From an uncultured cyanobacterium (GTDB lineage Bacteria; Cyanobacteriota; Cyanobacteriia; Cyanobacteriales; Nostocaceae), in the NCBI GenBank assembly GCA_903848645.1, contig CAINGU010000037.1, positions 124,001 to 188,000 on the forward strand: 64,000 nucleotides of DNA. The letters are read 5' to 3'. Made by a program: the position numbers and the translations under genes. Every line of letters starts with the position of its first letter. Position 1 is the first letter of the stretch. Shown piece after piece: positions 8,268 through 17,832 of the stretch. The notes beneath the pieces are model-generated. The model saw only the letters and a list, made by a program, of their open reading frames with translations, did not search any database and was not told the origin of the DNA.

Positions 8268-9926
8268 TTACTTCCCTTTACTCGGTTTAAGAGATAACAA
8301 CATCTCCATTTGCGTCATTGATGTACTAGGACTATTAACAGTCACACCAACACCACGAATAGAAGCTAAGATGGCAGTAGTATCTGAAGGCAAAGGTTGA
8401 CTTTGAGCGGCTAAACGTTCAATAATGGTAGTAGCTTTATCCATATCTAAATAGAAATAACCACCATTTGGTGTTTGCAAAGAACCTGTGACAGTTTTAA
8501 AAGTATCACTTTGATCAAGTGCTGCACCTTTACGATCTGCCAGTGTTTCTGCAATCGGTCCACCAATAGCTAGAAATACCGTATCATTGTCTAGCCAACC
8601 ATGGGCGATGAGAGCGCCTTGTTGGGGAATTTGCCATTCTGTGACATTTTTGCCCCCAATATTTTTTTGAGCAACATTGAGAGATTGCTGTTTAGCAAGA
8701 TTATCGAATTTGGTGAAAGTGGCTTCAGCAGTTTTGCGATCGCTCGTATTCAATACTAACGCACCCCCAAAACCCGTATTAGCTAATAAACCTTGATTAG
8801 ATTGAATTGCACCAAAGCCAAATTCTCCATTCATCCACCCGAAAATATCTTTATCTAAATCAATTTGTACAGTTTTTAATTGTGTCCGAGCTTGTTGGAT
8901 TCCTTGATTTAATTCAGGATAATCTTTAGACTGTTCCACAAAAGTTTGCCAACTTTTACTAATACCCTGTCCACTTACTAAAGCCAATGTTTCACTAGGA
9001 AATCGTCCTAATACCTTTGCAGGAGTCGTTTGATATTGAAATTTATTTAGTTGCGGATCTAAATTCACAATTGCTTTTAACCTTAATCCGGCATCATCTA
9101 TTCCTACACCTGCTGTCAGTGATTTCACTTGCTTAATTTGCGCGAGACTTTGTGGCGGTAATTGTTTAGATTGGGGATTTAAAGCCGTTAATTGTTGTAC
9201 CATATTGGCATAATCAGGTACATAAATTTGAGCTAGAGTATTTTTAACATCCACACCTTTGCTGAGAATATCATTTGCACCTTCTTTACTAGCAAAAGAA
9301 GATTCACCTTTATAGGTATCAATGGCTTTTTCTACAGTTTGTCTATTTGAGGTTAGCAGTAAGTGGTCATTATTTAAAACTGTTGTATATGTCGGTTGTC
9401 CTTGACCTTTAGTTTCAATAATTTTTTGCCCTTTGTAGTCCGATTCCTGAACTTTGACATTTTTCTGATCTTTCAATTTATTGGCAAATTTCAGAGCAGC
9501 TATTTTGTCCTTAATACCTACTACCAAGAGAATATTTGGTTCTTCGGGTGAGCGTAAGTTAGTCTGGGATACTTTTTTGGCATCTGGTGGTAATACCGCA
9601 ATCATTACACCACCAACCCAAGGTTTAATATCTGCTTCGTAAGCAATCTGATTATCATTCAACATTTGTTGGTTGAAACTTTGTAACCCTTTTGTCAGTA
9701 TTTTTCTGCTTTCAGGTGTCCCAAATTGCTGCAATTTATTCCAGGATTCAGGATTAGTATCAATATAAGCTGCCATTAATGCAGTCCCAGGTACTAATTT
9801 AGCACTACCTAAAGGGCTAGAACTATCTGCACCACCTTTGAGATACATATAAGCTGCTATACCTCCTGCTAAGATTACAGCAGTACCAATCACAGGAATT
9901 AAAAACGATGATTTCTTTTCAGCCAT
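8268..9926 (-). CDS. DUF3352 domain protein, membrane-anchored
   Basis: 552 aa. One N-terminal transmembrane segment (about residues 8-29, FLIPVIGTAVILAGGIAAYMYL) anchors a large, probably periplasmic or lumenal, domain. The opening ALMAAYIDTNPESWNKLQQFG and the repeated duplicated-domain pattern, including ALVSGQGISKSWQTFVEQ, are typical of the DUF3352 family, which is widespread in cyanobacteria. The family has no established function. The gene is transcribed alone, with hairpin-type terminator sequence just past its stop. Confidence 0.85.
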   Translation of the reverse strand: MAEKKSSFLIPVIGTAVILAGGIAAYMYLKGGADSSSPLGSAKLVPGTALMAAYIDTNPESWNKLQQFGTPESRKILTKGLQSFNQQMLNDNQIAYEADIKPWVGGVMIAVLPPDAKKVSQTNLRSPEEPNILLVVGIKDKIAALKFANKLKDQKNVKVQESDYKGQKIIETKGQGQPTYTTVLNNDHLLLTSNRQTVEKAIDTYKGESSFASKEGANDILSKGVDVKNTLAQIYVPDYANMVQQLTALNPQSKQLPPQSLAQIKQVKSLTAGVGIDDAGLRLKAIVNLDPQLNKFQYQTTPAKVLGRFPSETLALVSGQGISKSWQTFVEQSKDYPELNQGIQQARTQLKTVQIDLDKDIFGWMNGEFGFGAIQSNQGLLANTGFGGALVLNTSDRKTAEATFTKFDNLAKQQSLNVAQKNIGGKNVTEWQIPQQGALIAHGWLDNDTVFLAIGGPIAETLADRKGAALDQSDTFKTVTGSLQTPNGGYFYLDMDKATTIIERLAAQSQPLPSDTTAILASIRGVGVTVNSPSTSMTQMEMLLSLKPSKGK

Positions 9927-10383
9927 GAGTAACCCATCCTTATTTTTGTAATTTTTGTAACGGTTGTTATGAAATACTAATTGGTGTGTGTGTGGGAATT
10001 TCTCTAGTTAACAATTCATGGAAAACAAGTATATTTTGGGAATTTTGTCAGGTTAGTAAATCTCAGCAGATATTGCGTATTGAGTATAAAAGAGTGAAAC
10101 ACACCCATATTATAAAGACAGTTTACAATCAAGTGGTGAAAAAACTTTAGTTAATGGATTCTGACTTCTTAATCCTTTTTTTATCCCTAATTTCCGCTAA
10201 TTTAACGGTATTTACTGATAAAATCTAGGGTTTATGCTCACCAATAATTTGTAATTGGCTTTAAATAGTACCCCACTATGGTGAGAACTGAATCCGCAAA
10301 TGATATCTTATTGCTTTGAAAACAATATTTGTATAACTTACATCCCACTCAACGTTTCAGGATTATAAGGCTAGTAATAATCA
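9927..10383. other. 457-bp divergent intergenic region
   Basis: This lies between the divergently transcribed DUF3352 and M1-peptidase genes and must contain both promoters. I see no tRNA, small reading frame or strong hairpin. There is a short TG run near 9984 and AT-rich sequence throughout. No operator can be named. Confidence 0.5.
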
Positions 10384-12957
10384 ATGTCGCAGTTTTATTT
10401 TGATATCGAAAAAACCGGACACAAACGGTTTGAGTTACCAGGGGCAAAACCACACTATAACCCTGATCGACCCGGACAGGTAGAACATATTTTTCTGGAT
10501 ATTAGTTTGGATATCCCTAACCAAAGCTGCTACGGCAATTGTAGCATTCGCTTATTACCAATCCGTAACGGTATTGATCGGTTAACTTTAGATGCTGTAA
10601 ATCTCAAGATTAAGACGGTACAGGTAAACGAACTTGAGCAAAAATTTGAATATGATGGCGAAAAACTTTGTATTCACCTGTCACAACCCACACAAACAGG
10701 TAATCGCTTGTTAATTGCGATCGCCTACGCAGCCGAAAAACCCCAGAGGGGGATTTACTTTATTCAACCAAACAAACACTACCCCCACAAGCCTACCCAA
10801 GTTTGGACTCAAGGAGAAGACGAAGACTCTCGCTATTGGTTTCCTTGTTTCGACTACCCCGGACAGTTATCAACATCAGAAATTCGTGTTCGTGTTCCTA
10901 ACCCCTTAGTTGCTATCTCCAACGGTGAACTAATTGACACCATAGAAGAGGCAAAATACACAACCTACCATTGGTCACAACAACAAGTTCATCCTACCTA
11001 CTTAATGACTTTGGCCGTTGGTGATTTTGCCGAAATTCGAGACGAGTGGCATGATAAAGCCGTTACCTACTACGTCGAAAAGGGTAGAGAAGCAGATGCT
11101 CAACGCAGCATGGGCAAAACTCCCCAAATGATCGAATTTTTGAGCGAAAAGTATGGTTATCCCTACGCTTTCCCGAAATACGCCCAAGTTTGTGTAGATG
11201 ACTTTATTTTTGGAGGCATGGAAAATACTTCCACCACGCTATTAACTGACCGATGTTTATTAGATGAACGGGCAATATTAGATAATCGCAATACTGAAAG
11301 TTTAGTTGTCCATGAACTCGCACACCAATGGTTTGGGGATTTGGTGGTCATTAAACATTGGTCCCATGCTTGGATTAAGGAAGGTATGGCTTCCTATTCT
11401 GAGGTAATGTGGACAGAACATGAATATGGCGACCAAGAAGCCGCATATTATCGGTTATCGGAAGCGCGGAGTTATTTTAATGAAGATAGTCGTCGTTACC
11501 GTAGACCAATGGTAACTCATGTTTACCGGGAAGCGATTGAACTTTATGACCGCCACATTTATGAAAAAGGATCTTGTGTTTATCACATGATTCGGGCAGA
11601 ATTGGGCGATGAATTATTTTGGCAAGCTGTGCAAACTTTTGTTCAAGATAACGCCCATCAAACCGTAGAAACCATAGACTTATTAAGAGCAATTGAAAAA
11701 GCCACAGGACGCAATTTGGCTTTTCTGTTTGATCAATATGTCTATCGTGGTGGTCATCCTGATTTTAAAGTAGCTTATTCTTGGGATAGTGACGCAAATT
11801 TGGCTAAGGTGACTGTCACCCAAACCCAAGCTAAAGCCGAGAGTAAGGATTTATTTAATCTCAGAATTCCCATTGGTTTTGGGTATAAAGAAAATCCACA
11901 ACTCACAACTTTTACAGTTAGGGTACATGAAAAAGAACAAAGTTTTTACTTTCCCTTAACACAAAAGCCTGATTTTATTAGCTTTGATGTCGGGAATAAT
12001 TACCTCAAAACTGTTAAATTAGAATTCCCAATTTCGGAATTAAAAGCCCAATTAGAATTTGATCCTGATCCCATTTCTCGCATTTTTGCAGCGGAAGCTT
12101 TAGCAAAAAAAGGCGGATTAGAAGCGACTTTAGCCCTATCCTCAGCTTTGAAAAATGATCCTTTTTGGGGTGTGCGGGTCGAAGTTGCCAAAGAACTCGC
12201 AGAAATTCAGTTAGATCAAGCTTTTGATGGTTTAGTAGCTGGGTTAGATGATCCTAGTCCCTTTGTGCGCCGGTCGGTAATTAGTTCTCTAGCGCAAATT
12301 AAAACTCATACTAGCTATAAAGCTGTGAAGAGTTTTGTGCAAAATGGGGATGCCAGTTACTATGTAGAAGCGGCAGCTTGTCGGACTATTGCGGCTATAG
12401 CAGCAGCGCATTTAGAAGATAAACCCCATGAAGACAAAGTAATTAAGCTACTGAAATCTGTATTAGAAGAACGAGCAGGCTGGAATGAAGTGGTTCGTAG
12501 TGGGGCTGTAGCTGGTTTAGCTGAATTTAAATCTTCGGAAGCGGCTTTAAATTTACTTTTGGAATACACAAAAGTTGGGATACCGCAACCATTACGCCTT
12601 TGTGCAATTCGCGCTGTGGGCAAAATTTCCACTGGTCAAACTCCCGCTAATATAGAACGGATTTTAGATCGGTTAACGGAAATCGCTAGGGAGACTTTCT
12701 TTTTAACCCAGGTAGCCGTTTTAACAGCCTTGGGACAAATGGAAACGCCCAAAGCCATTGGTATTTTGCAATCTTTAGCCAATCAAACCGCAGATGGGCG
12801 CGTCCGTCGCTATGCTGAAGAGGAAGTTGGTAAAGTGCAAAAGAATATCGGCACAGACAAAACCCTGAAGCAGTTACGTGAGGAACTTGATCAAATCAAA
12901 CAGCAAAATCAGGAATTAAAAAGCCGCTTGGAAAATTTAGAAGCGAAATCGAAGTAA
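10384..12957 (+). CDS. pepN: M1 family aminopeptidase with HEAT-repeat C-terminus
   Basis: 857 aa. The N-terminal beta domain is followed by the M1 catalytic domain. It has the exopeptidase motif GGMEN near residue 277, the zinc motif HELAH at residues 310-314, and WIKEG supplying the downstream glutamate near 333. The C-terminal third (about 570-830) is a run of alpha-helical HEAT-like repeats, such as DPSPFVRRSVISSLAQI. The last 30 residues form a charged coiled coil. It removes N-terminal amino acids from peptides in the cytosol. The HEAT scaffold replaces the usual M1 C-terminal domain and is the form common in cyanobacteria. The gene symbol is by family only. Confidence 0.9.
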   Translation: MSQFYFDIEKTGHKRFELPGAKPHYNPDRPGQVEHIFLDISLDIPNQSCYGNCSIRLLPIRNGIDRLTLDAVNLKIKTVQVNELEQKFEYDGEKLCIHLSQPTQTGNRLLIAIAYAAEKPQRGIYFIQPNKHYPHKPTQVWTQGEDEDSRYWFPCFDYPGQLSTSEIRVRVPNPLVAISNGELIDTIEEAKYTTYHWSQQQVHPTYLMTLAVGDFAEIRDEWHDKAVTYYVEKGREADAQRSMGKTPQMIEFLSEKYGYPYAFPKYAQVCVDDFIFGGMENTSTTLLTDRCLLDERAILDNRNTESLVVHELAHQWFGDLVVIKHWSHAWIKEGMASYSEVMWTEHEYGDQEAAYYRLSEARSYFNEDSRRYRRPMVTHVYREAIELYDRHIYEKGSCVYHMIRAELGDELFWQAVQTFVQDNAHQTVETIDLLRAIEKATGRNLAFLFDQYVYRGGHPDFKVAYSWDSDANLAKVTVTQTQAKAESKDLFNLRIPIGFGYKENPQLTTFTVRVHEKEQSFYFPLTQKPDFISFDVGNNYLKTVKLEFPISELKAQLEFDPDPISRIFAAEALAKKGGLEATLALSSALKNDPFWGVRVEVAKELAEIQLDQAFDGLVAGLDDPSPFVRRSVISSLAQIKTHTSYKAVKSFVQNGDASYYVEAAACRTIAAIAAAHLEDKPHEDKVIKLLKSVLEERAGWNEVVRSGAVAGLAEFKSSEAALNLLLEYTKVGIPQPLRLCAIRAVGKISTGQTPANIERILDRLTEIARETFFLTQVAVLTALGQMETPKAIGILQSLANQTADGRVRRYAEEEVGKVQKNIGTDKTLKQLREELDQIKQQNQELKSRLENLEAKSK

Positions 12958-12984
12958 TGGGTAATGGGTAATGGGTAATGGGTA
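12957..12984. repeat. Short tandem heptamer ATGGGTA
   Basis: Four copies of ATGGGTA begin within the stop codon of the preceding peptidase gene. The 321-bp gap up to 13278 also has a CCTGCCTC/CTTGCC run (about 13010-13040), and otherwise shows nothing recognisable beyond the likely promoter of the kinase gene. Such heptamers are common strand-slippage repeats in heterocystous cyanobacteria. Confidence 0.8.
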
Positions 12985-13278
12985 AAAATTCTTCCCTCTT
13001 ACCCCATGCCCCTGCCTCCTGCCTCTTGCCTCTTCCCTGATTAAGAAAAGATAAAATACCCCAAATACACACAAAAAGTTTGTACTTTTATGAAGTATAA
13101 TTAAGAAAAAGATAAATAAATCTAGCTAAATAGGCTTACTTCATCGCCTATTGCTCCTAGATACGGTTAAAGTTTCTTTCTAAACTAAAAAGTACCATTT
13201 TCCTGTGCCAACAACTAAGTTAGCATTCAGGATCAAGGCGACGGTGTAAATTTCCCATTTGGAGAGGCAAATAAAAGC

Positions 13279-14955
13279 GTGGGTCAGTATCAATCTGCTG
13301 AATTCAAGCAGTATAATCCAGAGGCTATCGCTCGTTACTTTCGTTACCGTCCCTGGTTAGCTTGGGGACGACTACTGAGAATAATCTGGTCTTTTGCCGG
13401 ATTTATATTCAGTCTCAAGTGGGACGAATGGCAAGAGCAGGTGGAGGAGAATCAAGGGAAACGCGCTACCCAGTTGCGAACCCTACTTACCGATTTGGGT
13501 CCGACATTTATTAAAGTTGGTCAAGCTCTTTCGACTCGTCCCGACTTAATCCGCAAAGACTTTTTAGCAGAACTGGTAAAACTACAAGACCAGTTACCAC
13601 CTTTTGATAATAATCTGGCTTATCAGATTATTGAAACCGAGTTAGATCGCTCAATTGGCGAAATTTTTCAGGAACTTTCCCCTCAACCTGTAGCAGCGGC
13701 TAGTTTAGGTCAAGTCTACCGGGGTCGCTTACTTAGTGGGGAAGAAGTGGCTGTTAAGGTACAACGCCCTAATCTCCGCCCATTACTGACAAAAGACCTG
13801 TATCTCATGCGTTGGGTTGCCAGTTGGCTTGCTCCTTGGCTACCTCTCAATCTCGGTCACGATTTAACTTTAATTGTGGACGAGTTTGGTACAAAGTTAT
13901 TTGAGGAAATTGATTACATCAATGAAGGCCGCAATGCGGAAAAGTTTGCCCATAACTTCCGTAATGACCCCCAGGTAAAAGTTCCTAGTATTTACTGGCT
14001 TTATAGCAGTCATCATGTTTTAACTCTGGAATGGATTAACGGCTTTAAACTGACAGATACCCAGAATATCCAATCTGTAGGTTTAGACCCAGAGGTAATT
14101 ATTAAAACTGGTGTCACGACTGGGTTACAACAACTATTAGAGCATGGCTTTTTTCATGCCGATCCTCATCCTGGTAATTTGTTCGCTATGGCCGATGGTC
14201 GCATGGCTTACATTGATTTCGGGATGATGGATCAATTGGAGGAAACAACCAAGGAGAGTTTAGTTGATGCCTTAGTGCATTTGGTAAATAAGGATTACGC
14301 CGATTTAGCGGAAGATTTTGTCAAATTGGGGTTTTTGACAGCAAACACTAATATTGCTCCTATTGTGCCGGCATTAGAAGCGGTGTTAGGGAATGCTATT
14401 GGTAAAAATGTCCAGGACTTTAACTTCAAAACCATTACTGATGAGTTTTCGGAATTGATGTATGAATATCCTTTCCGTGTGCCGGCAAAGTTTGCTTTGA
14501 TTATTCGTTCTTTAGTGACACAAGAAGGGATTGCACTGAGTCTCAACCCCAATTTCAAAATTGTGGAAGTGGGCTATCCCTACATAGCCAGGCGGTTATT
14601 AACTGGGGAATCTCCCGCATTACGGCGGCGCTTATTGAATGTGTTGTTTAAAGATGGTAAATTTCAGTGGCAAAGGTTAGAAAACCTCATTACCATTGCT
14701 CGCACTGATAGCCACTTTGATGTTTTACCAACGGCAAAAATGGGTTTGGAATTCATACTTTCTGAAGAGGGTAAATTCTTGCGTCGTCAGTTGGTATTAG
14801 CCATAACTGAAGATGAACGTTTACACACAGAAGAAGTTCAACGTTTGTGGGATTTAGTCAAGGATGATTTACCACCAAATCGTTTACTAAATGTCGCAAT
14901 TAGCCTCTTAACTGAGTTTTCTAGAGAAGGTGTAGCAGCTATTTTAGCCAAGTAA
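13279..14955 (+). CDS. AarF/ABC1/UbiB family atypical kinase
   Basis: 558 aa from a GTG start. Diagnostic ABC1 features are present. RTLLTDLGPTFIKVGQALSTRPDL is the KxGQ motif region near residues 70-95. AAASLGQVYRG is the alanine-rich loop that replaces the glycine loop. VAVKVQRP holds the lysine, HADPHPGNLF the catalytic loop, and YIDFGMM the metal-binding DFG. In bacteria the family supports ubiquinone synthesis; in cyanobacteria and plastids it is tied to plastoquinone, tocopherol and plastoglobule metabolism. The substrate here is not knowable from sequence. Confidence 0.92.
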   Translation: MGQYQSAEFKQYNPEAIARYFRYRPWLAWGRLLRIIWSFAGFIFSLKWDEWQEQVEENQGKRATQLRTLLTDLGPTFIKVGQALSTRPDLIRKDFLAELVKLQDQLPPFDNNLAYQIIETELDRSIGEIFQELSPQPVAAASLGQVYRGRLLSGEEVAVKVQRPNLRPLLTKDLYLMRWVASWLAPWLPLNLGHDLTLIVDEFGTKLFEEIDYINEGRNAEKFAHNFRNDPQVKVPSIYWLYSSHHVLTLEWINGFKLTDTQNIQSVGLDPEVIIKTGVTTGLQQLLEHGFFHADPHPGNLFAMADGRMAYIDFGMMDQLEETTKESLVDALVHLVNKDYADLAEDFVKLGFLTANTNIAPIVPALEAVLGNAIGKNVQDFNFKTITDEFSELMYEYPFRVPAKFALIIRSLVTQEGIALSLNPNFKIVEVGYPYIARRLLTGESPALRRRLLNVLFKDGKFQWQRLENLITIARTDSHFDVLPTAKMGLEFILSEEGKFLRRQLVLAITEDERLHTEEVQRLWDLVKDDLPPNRLLNVAISLLTEFSREGVAAILAK

Positions 14956-15001
14956 TCCTTCAGCAAATAAAAACGAATTTTAATAACAATCAGGAGTTTT
15001 A

Positions 15002-15382
15002 ATGTACTATTACCCTCTACAACCCCCTTACTTTTTACTACTAGTTGGTTTTTTCATAGCTTTAACTTCTGGGTTAGCTTTATCTGGGACATTAAAAGTA
15101 ATTGTCCAGCAATGGACACAGGATAAGTCTCCTAAAGAAAAGACTAATACCCGTTCTTTTTATAAACAATTATTAGTACCATTTATTGGTATTACTGGTG
15201 GTTCTTGCTTATTTCTTTGTTCTGGTTTCGAGATATTTGGTTTTCCTACAGGAATGGCTTTAAGTATAGGTTTACCAATGAGTCTGCTAACTTGTTTTTT
15301 TGTTTGGCGGCAGTTGGGAGGTTTACTAGATTATGTTAAAAGCGAAGGAATGCAGTCTTTAGATTTAGATTCTTGGTCTTAA
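15002..15382 (+). CDS. Small membrane protein of unknown function
   Basis: 126 aa with a good Shine-Dalgarno (CAGGAG) about 6 nt before the ATG. It has one hydrophobic helix near residues 10-30, a charged cytosolic-type loop (QDKSPKEKTNTRSFYK), and two more helices between about 55 and 105. It starts 46 nt after the AarF-type kinase gene and is probably co-transcribed with it. I do not recognise a family; it looks like a cyanobacterium-specific conserved membrane protein. Confidence 0.7.
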   Translation: MYYYPLQPPYFLLLVGFFIALTSGLALSGTLKVIVQQWTQDKSPKEKTNTRSFYKQLLVPFIGITGGSCLFLCSGFEIFGFPTGMALSIGLPMSLLTCFFVWRQLGGLLDYVKSEGMQSLDLDSWS

Positions 15383-15401
15383 AAACTTCACCTTATTGAA
15401 C

Positions 15402-15426
15402 ATCCCTGACTTCTCAAGTCGGGGAT
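15402..15426. terminator. Hairpin of the CCCCGACTT repeat family
   Basis: ATCCCTGACTT pairs with AAGTCGGGGAT across a 3-nt loop with one G-T pair. It lies 20 nt beyond the small membrane protein gene. Related arms occur at 34679-34743, 38546-38607 and 42792-42806. Confidence 0.6.
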
Positions 15427-15607
15427 ATGAGAAGTTTATTGATTAAGTCTATCCTGGAAATTCTGATAATTGAGCAATATCCACATCTTCACCAGCGCAA
15501 AGTTGAGTAAAGGACGAAGATGATACACTCATACAGCACTACAAGAGTGTTATGAGGTACATATCTAGCGGGCAAGATTGTTAATTTATGTGAGTTTAGG
15601 TGTGAAT

Positions 15608-16567
15608 TTATCCGTGTTTAGTCACAAATTCTGATAACCAATTCATCAAGTTTAATTTGTGTAATATGATTTGTCGAGCTTCGGCTATAGCATCCTTAGC
15701 TGCATACCAAGCATCAGGTGTAGCAGTTACTTCTTTGATGTAAGCAATGCCTTTTTCATCTAAACTTGGTAATCTTAAAAAACTTCCAGGTGGTAATAAT
15801 TTATCAGCAGCAGATCCACCATAATAAATAGGTAAACACCAAGCTAATAAACTATCCCAAAGTTTTTCACTCACATACCAATTATTATCAGCATAGTTTT
15901 CTATGGCTAGGTTGTAATAATAGGGTGCCATTCCGTGCCATTTGTGACCAAGTTCGCCTTTTGTGTTTAATGATGTTGGTAAATCACGGCCATATAAATC
16001 AAATTTAATGTCATTTTGTCGTAAGGATTTAATAAAATCTAAACGTCGCCGATGGTTTGCGGTACGATCAATTCCTGAAGTAATCCAACTACATGGAGCA
16101 ATTTTTTCTGGGATAGGCATTTCATTTAAGTCATTAAATGATTTGGCATGATACCAAATTGCTGGCATATAATCAGGATTAGGAGCAAAGTCATCTGGAC
16201 CAGAAATATAACCGCAATACTGCTGTGCTTTTTGATAATTGAGTTTAGTAATTTCGACAATTTCATCTAAGGGTGGTTCGCGGAGAACATAGATAATTCT
16301 TTCTTTTTCTACACCACGCCAAAAAGATTCTATTTTAACTTCTGGTGGTTGTTGTCTACCACGTAGACGATCTAACCAAGATAACTGGGGTGTAGGTTTG
16401 GGAAAATCAAATTGATATAGTAATAAAAAATCTGGATTTTCTGCTAGTGGTAATACTTGGATATTTCCCCAAACTCCAAAGTGATGCGGTGTTTGTTGCC
16501 ATAACCAGTCTCCGCTTTTTGATAAACTGGAATAGCTGCTAACCATGCCAATAGTTTTGAGATTCAT
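15608..16567 (-). CDS. GT10 (fucosyltransferase-like) glycosyltransferase
   Basis: 319 aa. The C-terminal half carries the GT10 donor-binding signature: FDLYGRDLP, then YYYNLAIENYADNNWYVSEKLWDSLLAWCLPIYYGG at about residues 215-250. This matches the alpha-1,3-fucosyltransferase pattern of an N-E pair, a V-x-E-K motif and a YYG ending. It would transfer a deoxysugar such as fucose from GDP to a growing glycan. It is the last gene of a minus-strand glycan cluster and lies 29 nt downstream of a GT4 gene. Fold assignment is good; the sugar is inferred. Confidence 0.75.
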   Translation of the reverse strand: MNLKTIGMVSSYSSLSKSGDWLWQQTPHHFGVWGNIQVLPLAENPDFLLLYQFDFPKPTPQLSWLDRLRGRQQPPEVKIESFWRGVEKERIIYVLREPPLDEIVEITKLNYQKAQQYCGYISGPDDFAPNPDYMPAIWYHAKSFNDLNEMPIPEKIAPCSWITSGIDRTANHRRRLDFIKSLRQNDIKFDLYGRDLPTSLNTKGELGHKWHGMAPYYYNLAIENYADNNWYVSEKLWDSLLAWCLPIYYGGSAADKLLPPGSFLRLPSLDEKGIAYIKEVTATPDAWYAAKDAIAEARQIILHKLNLMNWLSEFVTKHG

Positions 16568-16596
16568 AACTTTATTTATCTTGATTTATTTGCAGG

Positions 16597-17814
16597 TTAA
16601 CTCTGAATGGTTGGACGCATATCTTCTTGGACATAGCTTAAAATTTTGGTAATTCTATTCTCCCAAGAAAATTGTTGAGAAAAATCTATACTAGCTGTAT
16701 AACCTTCGGTTTTCCTCGGATATGCTTCTAAAGCATAAGTGATAGCATCAGCAAATTGATGAGGATTATCTGGTGGACACCAATTGGCAATTAAAGGTGA
16801 ATTTTTAAATTCCATTAATGGCGGAATTTCCGTCACTACAATAGGTGTACCAGCGGCCATATATTGAAAAAACTTAACTGGATTGGTGAAGTTGGCGGAT
16901 TTTCCAGAACAGTGAGGATGGGCTAAAATATCGGCTGCTTGAAATAAACTCACTAATCTATCTCTTGGTAGTATCCAACCTAATAATTGGACATTTTCTA
17001 TCTGTTTTTGCTTAACTTGTTCTTGATAATCTGCTACTTGGGAGTCTGTACCTCCTGTAATTACAAACTGGATTTCGGGTAATAATTTAGCAGTATCAAT
17101 TAAAAGATCAACTCCCTTAAAAGGATATAAAGCACCAGAATAAACAACTAAATATTTACGTCCATTAACTAATAATTCTTGCCGCCATTTTTCTGCTGCT
17201 TGAGGTTGTCTTCCTAAAAATGACTGATTAAAACCATTATGTAGCCAAACTACTTTTTCTGGAGGCATTCCATTTTCAATCAGACTTTGACGAATAGGTT
17301 CAGATTGAGTAATAGCTATTTGAAAATAGGGATTAGATACTATTTCTGGTTCAAATTTTTTATCTTGAAAGTAGTGACGTTCATATATGGTGGGAATTTT
17401 ATTTTTTACAGATGCTTTGACAAAGTTCCAATCACGAGTATGGACAATTTTGGTGTAAGGACCAATATGAACAGGTAAATAATATTTAGTTATTAATGTA
17501 CTGGAATCAGTAAATTTACTGCTGATTTTATCAATAGGCCAAGGTAGTGGTAAAGGAGCAATCTGGAGATTACTATATACATCATAAAATTTGGCAAATT
17601 CTAAATGAGGTTGTTGGGGTTGATAGGGGGAAAAAACAGAGATAGGACTAACAGCATGATTTTCTCGATTTGGATATATCAAAACGGAGGAATAACCTAA
17701 ATTTGCTGCTGCATTAGCACACATTACATCATGGATTTCATGGGCTGTGTCTGGCTTCAACGATAATTCTGGTGTATAAAAGATATATTGATTGTTATAT
17801 TTTGGATTTGTCAT
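16597..17814 (-). CDS. GT4 family glycosyltransferase
   Basis: 405 aa with a GT-B fold. The C-terminal domain shows YLVVYSGALYPFKGVDLLIDTA, IQFVITGG, and the nucleotide-sugar site HPHCSGKSANFTNPVKFFQYMAAGTPIV, in which the second motif glutamate is replaced (NPVKFFQYMA rather than the usual PLKLLEYMA). It lies 18 nt downstream of the ABC exporter gene, so the two are very likely one transcript. It probably adds a hexose to a surface glycan; the donor is unknown. Confidence 0.85.
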   Translation of the reverse strand: MTNPKYNNQYIFYTPELSLKPDTAHEIHDVMCANAAANLGYSSVLIYPNRENHAVSPISVFSPYQPQQPHLEFAKFYDVYSNLQIAPLPLPWPIDKISSKFTDSSTLITKYYLPVHIGPYTKIVHTRDWNFVKASVKNKIPTIYERHYFQDKKFEPEIVSNPYFQIAITQSEPIRQSLIENGMPPEKVVWLHNGFNQSFLGRQPQAAEKWRQELLVNGRKYLVVYSGALYPFKGVDLLIDTAKLLPEIQFVITGGTDSQVADYQEQVKQKQIENVQLLGWILPRDRLVSLFQAADILAHPHCSGKSANFTNPVKFFQYMAAGTPIVVTEIPPLMEFKNSPLIANWCPPDNPHQFADAITYALEAYPRKTEGYTASIDFSQQFSWENRITKILSYVQEDMRPTIQS

Positions 17815-17832
17815 AATGTTCTAGGTAGTTGA

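Noticed and set aside
9927-10383. tRNA or small RNA in the larger gaps
   Set aside because: No cloverleaf, T-loop consensus or strong structured element was found here or in the other gaps over 300 bp.
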